A stretch of 49,692 bases of DNA from Paenibacillus sp. Root52 (GCF_001426865.1 NZ_LMFO01000021.1:1-49692); one strand, 5' to 3'; counted from the first letter of the stretch, positions 1 to 9,927 are shown. Notes: generated by a model not told the origin, from the sequence alone. Made by a program: numbers and translations.

Positions 1-51
1 GCCGATGGTACTTGGACCGCAGGGTCCTGGGAGAGTAGGACGCCGCCAAGC
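1..51 (+). rRNA. rrf: 5S ribosomal RNA, 3' end only
   Basis: The first 51 bases match the 3' part of Bacillales 5S rRNA, including the GAGAGTAGGACGCCGCCAAGC-like tail typical of these genes. The 5' part lies outside the window. It marks the end of an rRNA operon transcribed toward guaB, as at the first rRNA operon after gyrA in Bacillus. Confidence 0.9.
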
Positions 52-56
52 AAAGA

Positions 57-89
57 ACCACTGCCGATGTTATTCGGTGGTGGTTTTTA
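57..89 (+). terminator. Terminator of the upstream rRNA operon
   Basis: ACCAC-TGCCGA pairs with TCGG-TGGTGGT around a short TGTTAT loop and runs into TTTTTAT. It lies six bases after the 5S end. Confidence 0.85.
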
Positions 90-263
90 TTTGTTTATAA
101 CCCGTTAATAACCATAAATGATGTACTCAGATCACGCCTATATTTTCCTAAGATGTCGCCATTTAAGAATGAATGGTGTTTTTGTCATATCTACACTTTG
201 TCCACACAAGAAATACACTTGTATGCATCAGGCAGTACACCTGATATAACCAGTCACTTTCCC

Positions 264-293
264 TTGACAGGCTAAATATCGCTTTGCTAAGAT
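264..293 (+). promoter_or_regulatory. Likely sigma-A promoter of guaB
   Basis: TTGACA (264-269) and TAAGAT (288-293) are separated by 18 bp, about 105 bases upstream of the guaB start. The rest of the 93-398 spacer holds no gene I can recognise and no clear riboswitch; a second AT-rich TAAAAT lies near 335. Confidence 0.5.
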
Positions 294-374
294 GGCAATA
301 ATAAATTTTTCAGAAAACGCATTTTCGGCGTAAAATACAGCCTAGGATCTTCGGGTTTTGGACCGTAAAGCTGA

Positions 375-1856
<1,482 letters not shown>

Positions 1857-1879
1857 TCGGAAGAGAGTTAACTATTTCC

Positions 1880-1918
1880 AAGACAGGCTTGGCGATTTTC
1901 GCCGGGTCTGTCTTTTTT
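1880..1918 (+). terminator. guaB terminator
   Basis: AAGACAGGCTTGGCGA pairs with TCGCCGGGTCTGTCTT (one G-T pair and a T opposite G), loop TTT, followed by a run of T. Confidence 0.9.
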
Positions 1919-2277
1919 TGCGGATACCCCTGTGATAGAATAGAACAAGCGGTGACGATTCTTTAATGGATTAGGGCGTTGCGGCGATTTTTTGACGTGA
2001 ATCTATGGAAATGACACCTGATCCGGTTGGTGAACATACATAGGTTGACCCGCTAGATAGAAGCGCGGACGACCATCTACATAAACATGAGAGTTCATGC
2101 TGATGAAATGACAGTCAATATTGAAATTCAGGGCAAGCACATGCTCATTCGATATAGCGCATTAAAACAAGGTTACACATGGATTTAACACACATGACGG
2201 GGAATTAGAAAATATCGCAGCTTAAGCTGCACTGAAGCATAGAACGGAAAGCTTCGGATTTGAAGGGAGTATTCATC
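1919..2277. other. guaB-dacA spacer with a possible minus-strand gene remnant
   Basis: No full gene. On the minus strand an open frame ends at TAG 2003-2005; from an internal ATG at 2098 it encodes 31 residues that look protein-like (HVYVDGRPRFYLAGQP), and the frame stays open upstream to about 2155 before a stop. It has no ribosome binding site. It may be the 3' stub of a decayed gene (in Bacillus a minus-strand gene, yaaC, neighbours guaB), but I cannot verify that. The dacA promoter must also lie here; I could not single one out. Confidence 0.3.
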
Positions 2278-3666
2278 TTGAAAGTCAAAACAATGAACAA
2301 AAAGAAACGCCAAATGCTCAAAAAAAGCGTTGCCTCGGTGATGCTGATTAATATGCTATGCCTGTCTGCGGTAATGCCTGTCATGGCAGCAGCAAACGAT
2401 TCAGGGCAAGTCCTTACGGCAGCAGCAACGACGACAAAAACCGAAAAAACAGTTAAGATCCCGGGTGTCGATGAATTAGGGCTTGAAGTTAAGAATGCCG
2501 TACTGATGGAAGCATCAACGGGTCAGGTCCTCCTCTCTGTAAATGCAGACGAAGCAAAGCCGCCCGCAAGCATGACTAAGATGATGACAGAGTATATTGT
2601 GGCTGAAGAAGTGAAGCAAGGCAGACTTAGTTGGGATGATGTTGTTACTGTTAAAGAGAACGCAGCAAAAAGCATTGGCTCGCGCATTTTCCTGGCAGAA
2701 GGGGATCAGCATACTGTCAAAGAGCTCTATATCGCGATGGCAGTTGGATCGGCCAACGATGCTACCGTTGCTTTGGCTGAACACGTTGCCGGCTCCGAAG
2801 AAGCATTTGTCAAAATGATGAATGAAGAAGCAAAACGGATGGGAATGAAAGATACCTTTTTCATTAACTCGTCAGGTCTTGACCGTGCGGATATGCCTGC
2901 AAAATTCCGCCCGGATGAAGACAAAGAAACCATGATGTCAGCAAATGATGCGGCGATTCTATGTAGATATATTATTATGGATCACCCGGATTACAAAGAT
3001 TTCACTACAATTCAATCCTATAAATTCCGTCCAAATGATAAAGCACCAATTATCAACTATAACTGGATGTTGGAAGAGAATAAAAATATAACCAATTTCA
3101 AAAGCTATGCTTATGAAGGTCTGGATGGAATGAAAACAGGCCACACCACAAACGCAGGAAACAACTTCACGGGTACAGCTGAGCGTGATGGTATGCGTCT
3201 GATCAGTGTAGTCATGGGTACAACTTCAGAATCTGCGCGTTTCAAGGAAACGAAGAAGGTACTGGACTTCGGATTTAACAACTTTGAAGTAAAACAGGCT
3301 GTTGCTGCTAAAACAAAGGTTACTGGTTGGGAAGCTGTACCACTGAAAAAAGGTGCAGAGACAACGGTACCTGTTGTTACAGATAATGCTGTAAGTTTTG
3401 TTGTCCCTAAAGGAACGCAAAACCTGGATGTGACGTTTAAAGCGAATATCACCGAAGCAGACAAGCTAGTTGCACCAATCAAAGCAGGAACTAAAGTTGG
3501 AACGGTAACTTATAGCTACAAAACGGACGGCATTGAACCTCAGGAGAAAACGGTGAATCTCATTACCGCAGAAGAAGCAGAGAAGGGTGGCTGGTTCCGT
3601 CTATTCTTCCGTGCTGTGAAGGATTTCTTCGTTGATCTGTTTGATGGAATCAAAAACTTGTTCTAG
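2278..3666 (+). CDS. dacA: D-alanyl-D-alanine carboxypeptidase (PBP5 type)
   Basis: Trims the terminal D-Ala from peptidoglycan pentapeptides at the outer membrane face. The three serine-peptidase S11 motifs are present: SMTK (Ser98, Lys101), SAN in AVGSANDATVALAEH, and KTG in DGMKTGHTT. A signal peptide covers about residues 6-33 (cut near VMAAA), and the C-terminal PBP5 beta domain is followed by an amphipathic anchor, GWFRLFFRAVKDFFVDLF. Start chosen is TTG at 2278 (462 aa): AAGGGAG at 2263-2269 sits 8 bases before it, whereas an upstream in-frame TTG at 2260 lies on that ribosome site. ATG at 2293 is the other candidate. Position after guaB is conserved in Bacillus, where it is the major vegetative carboxypeptidase. 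Confidence 0.95.
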   Translation: MKVKTMNKKKRQMLKKSVASVMLINMLCLSAVMPVMAAANDSGQVLTAAATTTKTEKTVKIPGVDELGLEVKNAVLMEASTGQVLLSVNADEAKPPASMTKMMTEYIVAEEVKQGRLSWDDVVTVKENAAKSIGSRIFLAEGDQHTVKELYIAMAVGSANDATVALAEHVAGSEEAFVKMMNEEAKRMGMKDTFFINSSGLDRADMPAKFRPDEDKETMMSANDAAILCRYIIMDHPDYKDFTTIQSYKFRPNDKAPIINYNWMLEENKNITNFKSYAYEGLDGMKTGHTTNAGNNFTGTAERDGMRLISVVMGTTSESARFKETKKVLDFGFNNFEVKQAVAAKTKVTGWEAVPLKKGAETTVPVVTDNAVSFVVPKGTQNLDVTFKANITEADKLVAPIKAGTKVGTVTYSYKTDGIEPQEKTVNLITAEEAEKGGWFRLFFRAVKDFFVDLFDGIKNLF

Positions 3667-3732
3667 TTTATGCCTGAACTGAAGGTCATCTTCTTAACCA
3701 TGACAAATTGCAATTAATTCCGACTGGATGCA

Positions 3733-3761
3733 TTGTATATTTACAATTTTTCCGGTAAAAT
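3733..3761 (+). promoter_or_regulatory. Likely pdxST promoter
   Basis: TTGTAT (3733-3738), 17 bp, TAAAAT (3756-3761), about 120 bases before pdxS. No PdxR regulator gene is adjacent. Confidence 0.5.
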
Positions 3762-3813
3762 ATCAAGTTAGAATTCTACGTATGAATCAGTAAAAAGTCT
3801 AAATGTTCTTCTG

Positions 3814-3847
3814 CCCTAGTATGGTGAATTCACATTCGCCATAGGGG
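3814..3847 (+). other. Leader hairpin upstream of pdxS
   Basis: TATGGTGAA pairs with TTCGCCATA (one G-T), loop TTCACA, and the stem extends as CCC/GGG beyond a short bulge. It lies in the presumed 5' UTR, without a T run, so it is more likely an mRNA-stability or regulatory hairpin than a terminator. Confidence 0.45.
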
Positions 3848-3882
3848 TAAGAGCAGCACATACATTACGGGGGGCTTGGAAT

Positions 3883-4764
3883 ATGGAAACAGGAACATCG
3901 CGCGTTAAAAGAGGTATGGCTGAAATGCAAAAAGGTGGCGTCATCATGGACGTTATGAATGCAGAGCAAGCTAAAATCGCTGAAGCAGCAGGTGCTACGG
4001 CGGTTATGGCTTTAGAACGTGTTCCTTCTGATATTCGTGCGGCTGGTGGAGTGGCTCGTATGGCGGATCCAACAATTGTCGAAGAAGTGATGAAAGTTGT
4101 AACTATTCCAGTCATGGCAAAAGCTCGGATTGGACACTATGTTGAAGCCAAAGTTCTAGAATCACTCGGGGTAGACTATCTGGATGAGAGTGAAGTGCTA
4201 ACTCCTGCGGATGAAGTATTCCATATTGATAAGCATGAGTTCACTGTACCGTTTGTATGTGGAGCTAAGGACCTTGGGGAAGCATTGCGCCGTATTGGTG
4301 AAGGAGCTTCCATGATTCGTACGAAAGGTGAACCGGGAACAGGAAATATCGTTGAAGCTGTTCGTCATATGCGTTTCATTAACAGCCAGATTCGCAAAGT
4401 TACGAACATGTCCAAGGATGAGTTGTATGCTGAAGCGAAAAACCTGGGTGTTGCCTATGAGCTACTGCTTGACGTACATGAGAATGGTAAGCTGCCTGTA
4501 GTTAACTTTGCAGCGGGTGGTGTAGCTACTCCTGCGGATGCAGCGCTTATGATGCACCTGGGCGCTGATGGCGTATTCGTAGGTTCAGGGATTTTCAAAT
4601 CGGACAGCCCTGAGAAATTCGCTCGCGCCATCGTAGAAGCAACAACGCACTATACGGATTACAAACTGATTGCTGAAGTTTCCAAAAACCTCGGAGCACC
4701 AATGAAAGGTATCGAGATTTCCAAGCTTTCGCCTTCTGAGCGTATGCAGGATCGCGGCTGGTAA
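3883..4764 (+). CDS. pdxS: Pyridoxal 5'-phosphate synthase, synthase subunit
   Basis: Condenses ribose 5-phosphate, glyceraldehyde 3-phosphate and ammonia into PLP in the DXP-independent vitamin B6 pathway. The 293-residue (beta/alpha)8 protein has the near-invariant family sequence: Asp23 in [13 protein letters not shown], Lys80 in VMAKARIGH (sugar Schiff base), then [10 protein letters not shown] and the phosphate-binding [13 protein letters not shown] and [12 protein letters not shown]. It forms dodecamers loaded with PdxT subunits, which deliver ammonia. A GGGGGG ribosome site precedes ATG 3883. It is followed 17 bases later by pdxT, so the pair is an operon. Confidence 0.98.
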   Translation: METGTSRVKRGMAEMQKGGVIMDVMNAEQAKIAEAAGATAVMALERVPSDIRAAGGVARMADPTIVEEVMKVVTIPVMAKARIGHYVEAKVLESLGVDYLDESEVLTPADEVFHIDKHEFTVPFVCGAKDLGEALRRIGEGASMIRTKGEPGTGNIVEAVRHMRFINSQIRKVTNMSKDELYAEAKNLGVAYELLLDVHENGKLPVVNFAAGGVATPADAALMMHLGADGVFVGSGIFKSDSPEKFARAIVEATTHYTDYKLIAEVSKNLGAPMKGIEISKLSPSERMQDRGW

Positions 4765-4781
4765 GAGAAGGGGAATTGCAG

Positions 4782-5372
4782 ATGAAGATCGGCGTTTTAG
4801 CACTTCAGGGCGCAGTAACGGAGCATATCCGTAGTGTTGAGCAAGCTGGGGCAGAGGGAGTTGCCATCAAAAACATCGAGCAACTGGATGAGTTGGATGG
4901 GTTGATTCTTCCTGGTGGTGAGAGCACTACAATTGGTAAACTGATGCGTAAATATGGCTTTATGGAAGCTATTCGTGAATTTGCTGCAGCAGGTAAACCG
5001 GTTTTTGGTACATGCGCAGGGTTGATTGTAATGGCTAAGCATATTGCAGGTCAGGAAGAGGCTCATTTGGAACTGATGGATATGACCGTATCCCGTAATG
5101 CTTTTGGACGGCAGAGAGAAAGCTTTGAGACAGATTTGCCAGTCAAGGGTATTGAAGAAACGGTGAGGGCTGTATTCATACGGGCTCCTTTAATTGAAAG
5201 TGTAGGAGAACAGGTTGAGGTTCTTTCCACATACAAGGATGAAATTGTAACAGCACGTCAGGGTCATTTGCTGGCTTGTTCTTACCATCCTGAATTGACG
5301 GACGACTACCGCTTGCATGCTTACTTCGTAGACATGGCTCGGTCATATAAAGCGTCTGTGCAGAATCTATAG
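4782..5372 (+). CDS. pdxT: Pyridoxal 5'-phosphate synthase, glutaminase subunit
   Basis: Class I glutamine amidotransferase that hydrolyses glutamine and channels ammonia to PdxS. The triad is visible: Cys78 in FGTCAGL, with His and Glu in CSYHPELTDD near the C terminus; LPGGEST is the oxyanion-side loop. ATG 4782 is preferred (196 aa) because AGAAGGGG at 4765-4772 is properly spaced; an in-frame TTG at 4776 would be only about 3 bases from it. Second gene of the pdxST operon; no simple terminator hairpin follows, but a large folded element does. Confidence 0.97.
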   Translation: MKIGVLALQGAVTEHIRSVEQAGAEGVAIKNIEQLDELDGLILPGGESTTIGKLMRKYGFMEAIREFAAAGKPVFGTCAGLIVMAKHIAGQEEAHLELMDMTVSRNAFGRQRESFETDLPVKGIEETVRAVFIRAPLIESVGEQVEVLSTYKDEIVTARQGHLLACSYHPELTDDYRLHAYFVDMARSYKASVQNL

Positions 5373-5380
5373 CAACGATG

Positions 5381-5538
5381 AACAACCTATGATTGCCCGG
5401 AAACAGATCGCTCCTACAATCACTCCAGAGAGTGGCTGTAGGGGTTGCATCTAATCGGATGCCTGATGTTGCCCGTATCTGCTTCCAAAGCGGGAATCGC
5501 AGCATAGGGTGTCTTCCGAGGTTCATGGGTTGTTTTTA
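5381..5538 (+). ncRNA. Candidate structured RNA between pdxT and serS
   Basis: Hand folding gives a closed multi-branch structure. Outer helix: 5381-5392 pairs with 5523-5534 over 12 bp (one G-T), continued by CCCGG 5396-5400 with CCG-A-GG 5516-5521. Inside: 5411-5418 with 5437-5444 (8 bp) capped by CACTC/GAGTG with loop CAGA; GCATC/GATGC at 5447-5462; and 5466-5472 with 5499-5505 (7 bp) extended by CCCG/CGGG. The 3' outer strand runs into GTTTTTAG, so it could end the pdxST transcript or act as a serS leader. I looked for a serine T-box and found no AGGGTGGNACCGCG element. Family unknown to me. Confidence 0.45.
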
Positions 5539-5632
5539 GTGTTAACGAATGATGAAAGATACAGGCTCACAAAGGCATTACTGATCTACATATCAGAATC
5601 TACATTTGTGGGGCTATTAGGAGGGGTAATCG

Positions 5633-6916
5633 ATGCTTGATGTGAAGATATTGCGGAATGAGTACGCACGCGTAGAAGAAGCATTAACGAATCGCGGCAA
5701 GTCACTAGATCTCATTGCTGGATTTACTGAAATGGATACTAAACGCAGAGAGTTGCTGCAAGAGAATGAAACGTTAAAAGGTCGTCGAAATACAGTATCA
5801 GGAGAAGTAGCACGCCTGAAGAAAAATCGGGAGAACGCAGACGATCTCATCGTCGAGATGCGTGAGGTTTCCGATCGAATCAAAGCAATGGATGAAGAAG
5901 TTCGTGAGTTGGAAGCGAAGATTAATGAGCTGACAATGGCGATCCCAAACATTCCGAATGAGAGTGTACCTGTTGGAGCTTCCGAAGAGGACAATGTGGA
6001 AGTTCGCCGCTACGCAGAACCTAAATCATTTTCTTTCACACCAAAAGCGCACTGGGAAATTGCTCAGGATCTCGATATCCTTGATTTTGAAGCAGCAGCT
6101 AAGGTAACGGGTTCCCGTTTTACATTTTACAAAGGACTTGGTGCTCGTCTGGAACGAGCTCTGATTAACTTCATGATGGATCTGCACAGTGATCAGCATG
6201 GTTATGAAGAGATTCTGCCTCCTTATATCGTGAACCGGGACAGTCTGTTTGGTACAGGACAACTGCCTAAGTTTGAAGAAGACTTGTTCAAGCTGAAAGA
6301 TACAGAGTATTACCTGATTCCAACTGCCGAAGTTCCGGTAACGAACTATCATCGCGAAGAGATTCTGAATATGGAGGATCTGCCGAAACATTTTGTGGCA
6401 TACAGCTCATGTTTCCGTTCAGAAGCAGGTTCAGCTGGGCGCGATACGCGTGGTCTGATTCGCCAGCATCAGTTCAATAAAGTAGAATTGCTGAAACTCT
6501 CTTCTCCAGAAACTTCTTATGAGGAATTGGAGAAAATGACACAAAATGCAGAGCGTGTGCTGCAATTGTTGGAACTTCCATACCGTGTTCTTACGCTATG
6601 TACAGCCGATATGGGATTCACATCAGCGAAAACTTATGATATTGAAGTATGGTTGCCGGAAAGTGACACATACCGTGAGATTTCTTCATGTTCTAACTGT
6701 GAGGATTTCCAAGCACGTCGGGCAAATATTCGTTTCCGTAGAGAACCAAAAGCGAAGCCGGAATTTGTGCACACACTGAATGGTTCAGGTCTTGCTGTTG
6801 GACGTACAGTAGCTGCGATCTTGGAAAACTATCAACAGGAAGATGGCACAGTCGTAATTCCAGAGATTCTTCGCCCTTATATGGGTGGAATCAGTGTCAT
6901 TGCACGTCGTGCATAG
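5633..6916 (+). CDS. serS: Serine--tRNA ligase
   Basis: Charges tRNA-Ser (and initially tRNA-Sec where present) with serine. It is 427 residues, standard for bacterial class II SerRS. The first ~105 residues form the long antiparallel coiled-coil arm rich in Glu/Lys/Arg that grips the tRNA variable arm. Class II motif 2 is in [17 protein letters not shown] followed by QHQFNKVEL; motif 3 is [18 protein letters not shown]. Start ATG 5633 follows TTAGGAGGGG at 5618-5625. A strong terminator follows, and a serine tRNA gene lies 250 bases downstream. Confidence 0.98.
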   Translation: MLDVKILRNEYARVEEALTNRGKSLDLIAGFTEMDTKRRELLQENETLKGRRNTVSGEVARLKKNRENADDLIVEMREVSDRIKAMDEEVRELEAKINELTMAIPNIPNESVPVGASEEDNVEVRRYAEPKSFSFTPKAHWEIAQDLDILDFEAAAKVTGSRFTFYKGLGARLERALINFMMDLHSDQHGYEEILPPYIVNRDSLFGTGQLPKFEEDLFKLKDTEYYLIPTAEVPVTNYHREEILNMEDLPKHFVAYSSCFRSEAGSAGRDTRGLIRQHQFNKVELLKLSSPETSYEELEKMTQNAERVLQLLELPYRVLTLCTADMGFTSAKTYDIEVWLPESDTYREISSCSNCEDFQARRANIRFRREPKAKPEFVHTLNGSGLAVGRTVAAILENYQQEDGTVVIPEILRPYMGGISVIARRA

Positions 6917-6972
6917 AACCTGGAATGTTATATTCTAAAGCGTGAGATCAGATTGAAATCACAAATAGTAAT

Positions 6973-7007
6973 GAACCCGTCATCGAGAGGATGGCGGGTT
7001 CTATTTT
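6973..7007 (+). terminator. serS terminator
   Basis: GAACCCGTCATC pairs with GGATGGCGGGTTC around GAGA, then TATTTTT. Confidence 0.9.
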
Positions 7008-7096
7008 TAAACGAACGAGAGCCTGGCTCTAATTTGAAGCAGATCAAGGATATAAATTGAATTTAAAATAAATTATAAAAATATTGTTTAAAAAGC

Positions 7097-7126
7097 TTGC
7101 TATAATGCTCAACATTATGTTATGAT
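7097..7126 (+). promoter_or_regulatory. Likely promoter of tRNA-Ser
   Basis: TTGCTA (7097-7102), 18 bp, TATGAT (7121-7126) preceded by TGT, giving an extended -10. It is 36 bases before the tRNA. The surrounding 7020-7160 stretch is very AT-rich. Confidence 0.5.
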
Positions 7127-7162
7127 ATTTCTTGTGGCAAGTTTATAAAATGTTTTTTCCCT

Positions 7163-7251
7163 GGAGAGGTACCGAAGCGGTCATAACGGGGCGGTCTTGA
7201 AAACCGTTAGGGGGCAACTCCACGTGGGTTCGAATCCCACCCTCTCCGCCA
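7163..7251 (+). tRNA. tRNA-Ser (anticodon UGA)
   Basis: An 89-base class II tRNA: acceptor GGAGAGG/CCTCTCC, D-arm, anticodon loop CTTGAAA with TGA at 7198-7200, a long variable arm with GGGGGCAACTCCAC, T-loop GGTTCGAATCCC, discriminator G and encoded CCA (7249-7251). The long variable arm and TGA anticodon identify serine. Its place just after serS recalls the B. subtilis arrangement. Confidence 0.97.
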
Positions 7252-7266
7252 TACTACATTAATAAC

Positions 7267-7298
7267 AAGGATTTGAGCTGATGCTCAAGTCCTTTTTT
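7267..7298 (+). terminator. tRNA-Ser terminator
   Basis: AAGGATTTGAGC pairs with GCTCAAGTCCTT, loop TGAT, followed by T. Confidence 0.9.
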
Positions 7299-7548
7299 GA
7301 TTTTATTAAAGGGAACTGGCTGTTCAGATCCGTTAGCGTTAAGCGTGGCGTAGCTGGTGCAGATAGGTCGTGTCACTCTGAGTTTCATCTTGAATATGAA
7401 CGGATTGGCCAAATATGCAGTGGTTATAGGCTGTTATTGACGGTTGAATAGGTTTGCTATGGATTCATGTGGAAATGTGAAATCAAGCAGAGACGAGATG
7501 CATAAAAACATCTTCATCGCCGCACTTTATAGAAGTGGAGGTGGTAAG

Positions 7549-7890
7549 ATGAACCGCGAGTTAAACATCAATCAATCAGAGCTTGTTGGCGCTTGGCAAG
7601 AGCGATTACCCGAAGTCCTGAATGTTGGCGATCAAGCACGAGTTATGGCAGACGAAGCCGATGAGCAGGCCATTCGTATTCACATTGCGACTGCTGGGCA
7701 CCAAATGTACTCTTTTGACTTCAAATGCGCTTATGTAGATTCCCGGGAGGTCAACGTGCAATTAGTCGATGTCGAACGGGATGGACAGTCAACGGATGAG
7801 CGAACAGAGCCGATTCAGGAGCTTGCTCACGACTACACTCGGCACATTCATGAATGTGCTCAATCGTTACAATCTAGAACCAGACCATAA
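7549..7890 (+). CDS. Hypothetical protein, first gene of the sspP cluster
   Basis: 113 residues, no signal peptide or membrane segment, acidic, no family recognised. ATG 7549 is chosen because GGAGGTGG (7537-7544) precedes it closely; the frame is open further upstream but with no ribosome site. A weak sporulation-like promoter, TGAAAT (7478), 17 bp, CATAAAA (7501), recalls sigma-F/sigma-G sites. The next gene starts 26 bases later and the third is sspP, so expression in the forespore is a reasonable inference only. Alpha/beta composition with a conserved-looking VGDQARVMADEADEQ segment; a spore-specific role is unproven. Confidence 0.7.
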   Translation: MNRELNINQSELVGAWQERLPEVLNVGDQARVMADEADEQAIRIHIATAGHQMYSFDFKCAYVDSREVNVQLVDVERDGQSTDERTEPIQELAHDYTRHIHECAQSLQSRTRP

Positions 7891-7916
7891 CCTTAAATGG
7901 GGAAGGAGTGATTCGA

Positions 7917-8093
7917 GTGAGTAAAGCCAAAGCGGGAGTGGACAAAAATCTACAAAACGTAGCTGCAGACCTTGAGCAAACGGCTGTCAACAGCCACCAT
8001 GCGCAGCAAATCCAGCAGGAAGTGAATGACCGTCGACATCAAGATTCACTGAATCATGATAAAACGAAAGACATGAATCCATCTCATTCCTAA
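7917..8093 (+). CDS. Small hydrophilic protein, second gene of the sspP cluster
   Basis: 58 residues, rich in Gln, Asn, His, Asp and Lys, no Cys, no hydrophobic segment: composition like small acid-soluble spore proteins, though I do not recognise its family. GTG 7917 is preferred, 9 bases after GGAAGGAG (7901-7908); the in-frame GTG at 7908 overlaps that site. It lies 24 bases before sspP and opens with MSKAKAG, echoing the MSKPKAV start of SspP. Confidence 0.65.
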   Translation: MSKAKAGVDKNLQNVAADLEQTAVNSHHAQQIQQEVNDRRHQDSLNHDKTKDMNPSHS

Positions 8094-8117
8094 TTTTAAA
8101 AGGGGGAACAGAACACC

Positions 8118-8270
8118 ATGAGCAAACCTAAAGCTGTCCCTGTACCTGAAGCACAACCGTCTAAACAGCATAGACAACCTTCTAAGGGATCTTCCATGCA
8201 AGAGCCATTATCGGGTTCCAAAAAGGTGAAAAACCAAAATCATGTTGATCACTTGAACCCTGAGGGTTAA
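8118..8270 (+). CDS. sspP: Small acid-soluble spore protein P
   Basis: A 50-residue gene. The C-terminal half, EPLSGSKKVKNQNHV, matches the hallmark of the SspP family (EPLSGSKKVKN). SspP is a minor spore-core protein made in the forespore under sigma-G in Bacillus, where it is paired with sspO; here two other small genes precede it. AGGGGGAAC (8101-8109) provides the ribosome site before ATG 8118. A terminator lies about 55 bases downstream, closing a three-gene unit. Direct sign of an endospore former. Confidence 0.88.
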   Translation: MSKPKAVPVPEAQPSKQHRQPSKGSSMQEPLSGSKKVKNQNHVDHLNPEG

Positions 8271-8323
8271 ACGTGCTGTAAGTAAAATAGGGTCTGTACT
8301 ACTTGATAAATAACAGTAACGCC

Positions 8324-8357
8324 AAAAAAGTCCGGTGGGTAAAGCCGGATTTTTTTG
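8324..8357 (+). terminator. Terminator of the sspP unit
   Basis: AAAAAAGTCCGG pairs with CCGGATTTTTTT (G bulge), loop of 9. The A and T runs could let it work in both directions. Confidence 0.85.
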
Positions 8358-8537
8358 CGTATTCGTACATATATAGACGTTGTGAACCGCTACCATTGAA
8401 ATCAGACATAGGTCTTTGTAGCCAATTTGCAGAAGAAAGATCACAAATTTCCCAAATCGTGTTTCCGTTTCAGAATAAATGGTATATCATTGATGTTGAA
8501 TTATTTTTTTGGGGTTATCACGAGAGGAGAGAAACAA

Positions 8538-9632
8538 ATGAAGAAACGCATGGGGGCGCTTCTACTTACAATGTTGTTGACCGTGTCTATGGCATTAACA
8601 GCATGTGGTACGAAGCAAGAACCAAAAGAGGCTTTGAAGACGGCTGCGTCCAATGCTTCTAAACTGACTTCGTATGAAATGAGTTCCAACTTTACAATTA
8701 ATGATCTGAGCTATAAACCTGGAGCAGAGTCACAAGGTGATCCAACCATGACCCAGTTTATGAGTATGCTGAAAGACGCTCAGTTGAACGTGACAGGCGT
8801 TTACCAAAGTGAGCCTATGCAAACGGAAATGACGCTTGGCATTGAGCTCAAAGGTGATATGGGCATGACGTTCAATATCCCAATGGTTATGACAGCAGAG
8901 AAGCTCTATGTTAAGGTACCAAATGTTCCATTCTTCCCTATTCCAGAAACGATCGTTAACAAATTTGTGGAGATCGACCTGAAGGAACTGGCTGAACAAG
9001 AAGGAACTGAGTTCAATCCGCAAGCTATGGATGCTGCAAAAACACAGAAGCTCAGCAACGAAGTGATGGATGCGGTATTGGGCGAATATGATCAAGAGAA
9101 ATTCTTCAAAAACATTGCTGTGAAAGATGCAGCACTTCCTGAAGAAGTAGATGCTAAACAAGTCGTGCAATTCTCAGTTACGAATGACAATGTAAAAGAA
9201 GCTGTTACTGTACTGGTAACGAAAGCATTGCCTAAAGTAATGGACATCTTGTCCAAAGAGGAATATCGCGAAATGCTGCAATTAAGCCAAGAAGATATTG
9301 ATAGAGCGAAGGAAGATCTGAAGATCACTGAGGCTGATCAAGCTGAAATGTCCAAAGATCTGGATAAATTGAAAGAAACGCTCACAATCAATAAATTCAA
9401 CATTGACTTTGCCTTGGATAAACAAGACTTCCCCGTTTATCAAAAAGTGGATGCTGATCTGCTGATCAAACAACCGGACACCAAGGATGAAGTTAAATTG
9501 GCCTTCACAGGTTCGAATACGTACACTAAAATCAACGAAAAACCAGCGTTTAAAATCAACATTCCAACTGGTGATAACGTGATTACAATGCAAGAACTCG
9601 AAGAACTGATGAATTCTTCTTACGGTTACTAA
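8538..9632 (+). CDS. Uncharacterised lipoprotein
   Basis: 364 residues. The N terminus MKKRMGALLLTMLLTVSMAL is a lipoprotein signal ending in LTAC (lipidated Cys at 22). The rest is soluble, with Met-rich substitutions such as GDMGMTFNIPMVMTAEK; layout resembles the LolA/LppX-like half-barrel lipoproteins common in Paenibacillus and Bacillus, but I cannot assign a named family. ATG 8538 follows GAGAGGAGAG (8523-8532); the frame extends upstream to 8427 without a ribosome site. Monocistronic, with a terminator directly after. Substrate unknown; a lipid- or envelope-related role is speculation from the fold class. Confidence 0.85.
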   Translation: MKKRMGALLLTMLLTVSMALTACGTKQEPKEALKTAASNASKLTSYEMSSNFTINDLSYKPGAESQGDPTMTQFMSMLKDAQLNVTGVYQSEPMQTEMTLGIELKGDMGMTFNIPMVMTAEKLYVKVPNVPFFPIPETIVNKFVEIDLKELAEQEGTEFNPQAMDAAKTQKLSNEVMDAVLGEYDQEKFFKNIAVKDAALPEEVDAKQVVQFSVTNDNVKEAVTVLVTKALPKVMDILSKEEYREMLQLSQEDIDRAKEDLKITEADQAEMSKDLDKLKETLTINKFNIDFALDKQDFPVYQKVDADLLIKQPDTKDEVKLAFTGSNTYTKINEKPAFKINIPTGDNVITMQELEELMNSSYGY

Positions 9633-9651
9633 TACCTACGCAATCTCACAA

Positions 9652-9708
9652 GACCGCTTATAATCAAACGGAAGAACGTTTTCCGCTTTGAATATAGGCG
9701 GTTTTTTT
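9652..9708 (+). terminator. Lipoprotein gene terminator
   Basis: Long imperfect stem: ACCGC(C)TATA and TCAAACGGAA pair with TTTTCCGCTTTGA and TATAGGCGGT, ending in seven T. Confidence 0.85.
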
Positions 9709-9762
9709 GCATGAAATGAGTGTAACAGTCTATACAGACTATCTCCTTTTAGGAACTTCAGT

Positions 9763-9873
9763 ATGGAGGATTCATCTCTACCTGCTGTAGCGGATGAGTG
9801 GGAGAAAAGCGAAGTATGGAAAGGGCTAAAAGCTGTGAAGAATGTTCATGTCTACAAAATAAAGTACAAATGA
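9763..9873 (+). pseudogene. Relic of a siderophore-binding lipoprotein (C terminus)
   Basis: From 9763 to a TGA at 9871-9873 the frame reads 36 residues with VADEWEKSEVWKGLKAVKN then VHVYKI. This is the usual C-terminal signature of FeuA/FepB/BtuF-type substrate-binding proteins (an xxxxWxxLKAVKxxxVYxV block). Nothing upstream resembles the rest of such a protein; the preceding gene and its terminator end only 55 bases earlier. I read it as the stump left by a deletion, not a functional gene. Confidence 0.55.
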
Positions 9874-9885
9874 TCTATGATGTAA

Positions 9886-9927
9886 AGAAAAACCGCACAA
9901 CTCCCTTTTTTGGGGTGATGCGGTTTT
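9886..9927. terminator. Bidirectional terminator
   Basis: AAAAACCGCA/TGCGGTTTT with inner CTCCC/GGGG pairing and A/T runs on both sides. It can end the relic (plus) and the GNAT gene (minus). Confidence 0.8.

Noticed and set aside
5373..5632. Serine T-box leader for serS
   Set aside because: The region is structured and contains AGGGTG, but the T-box core (AGGGTGGNACCGCG), specifier loop and competing terminator are not recognisable.
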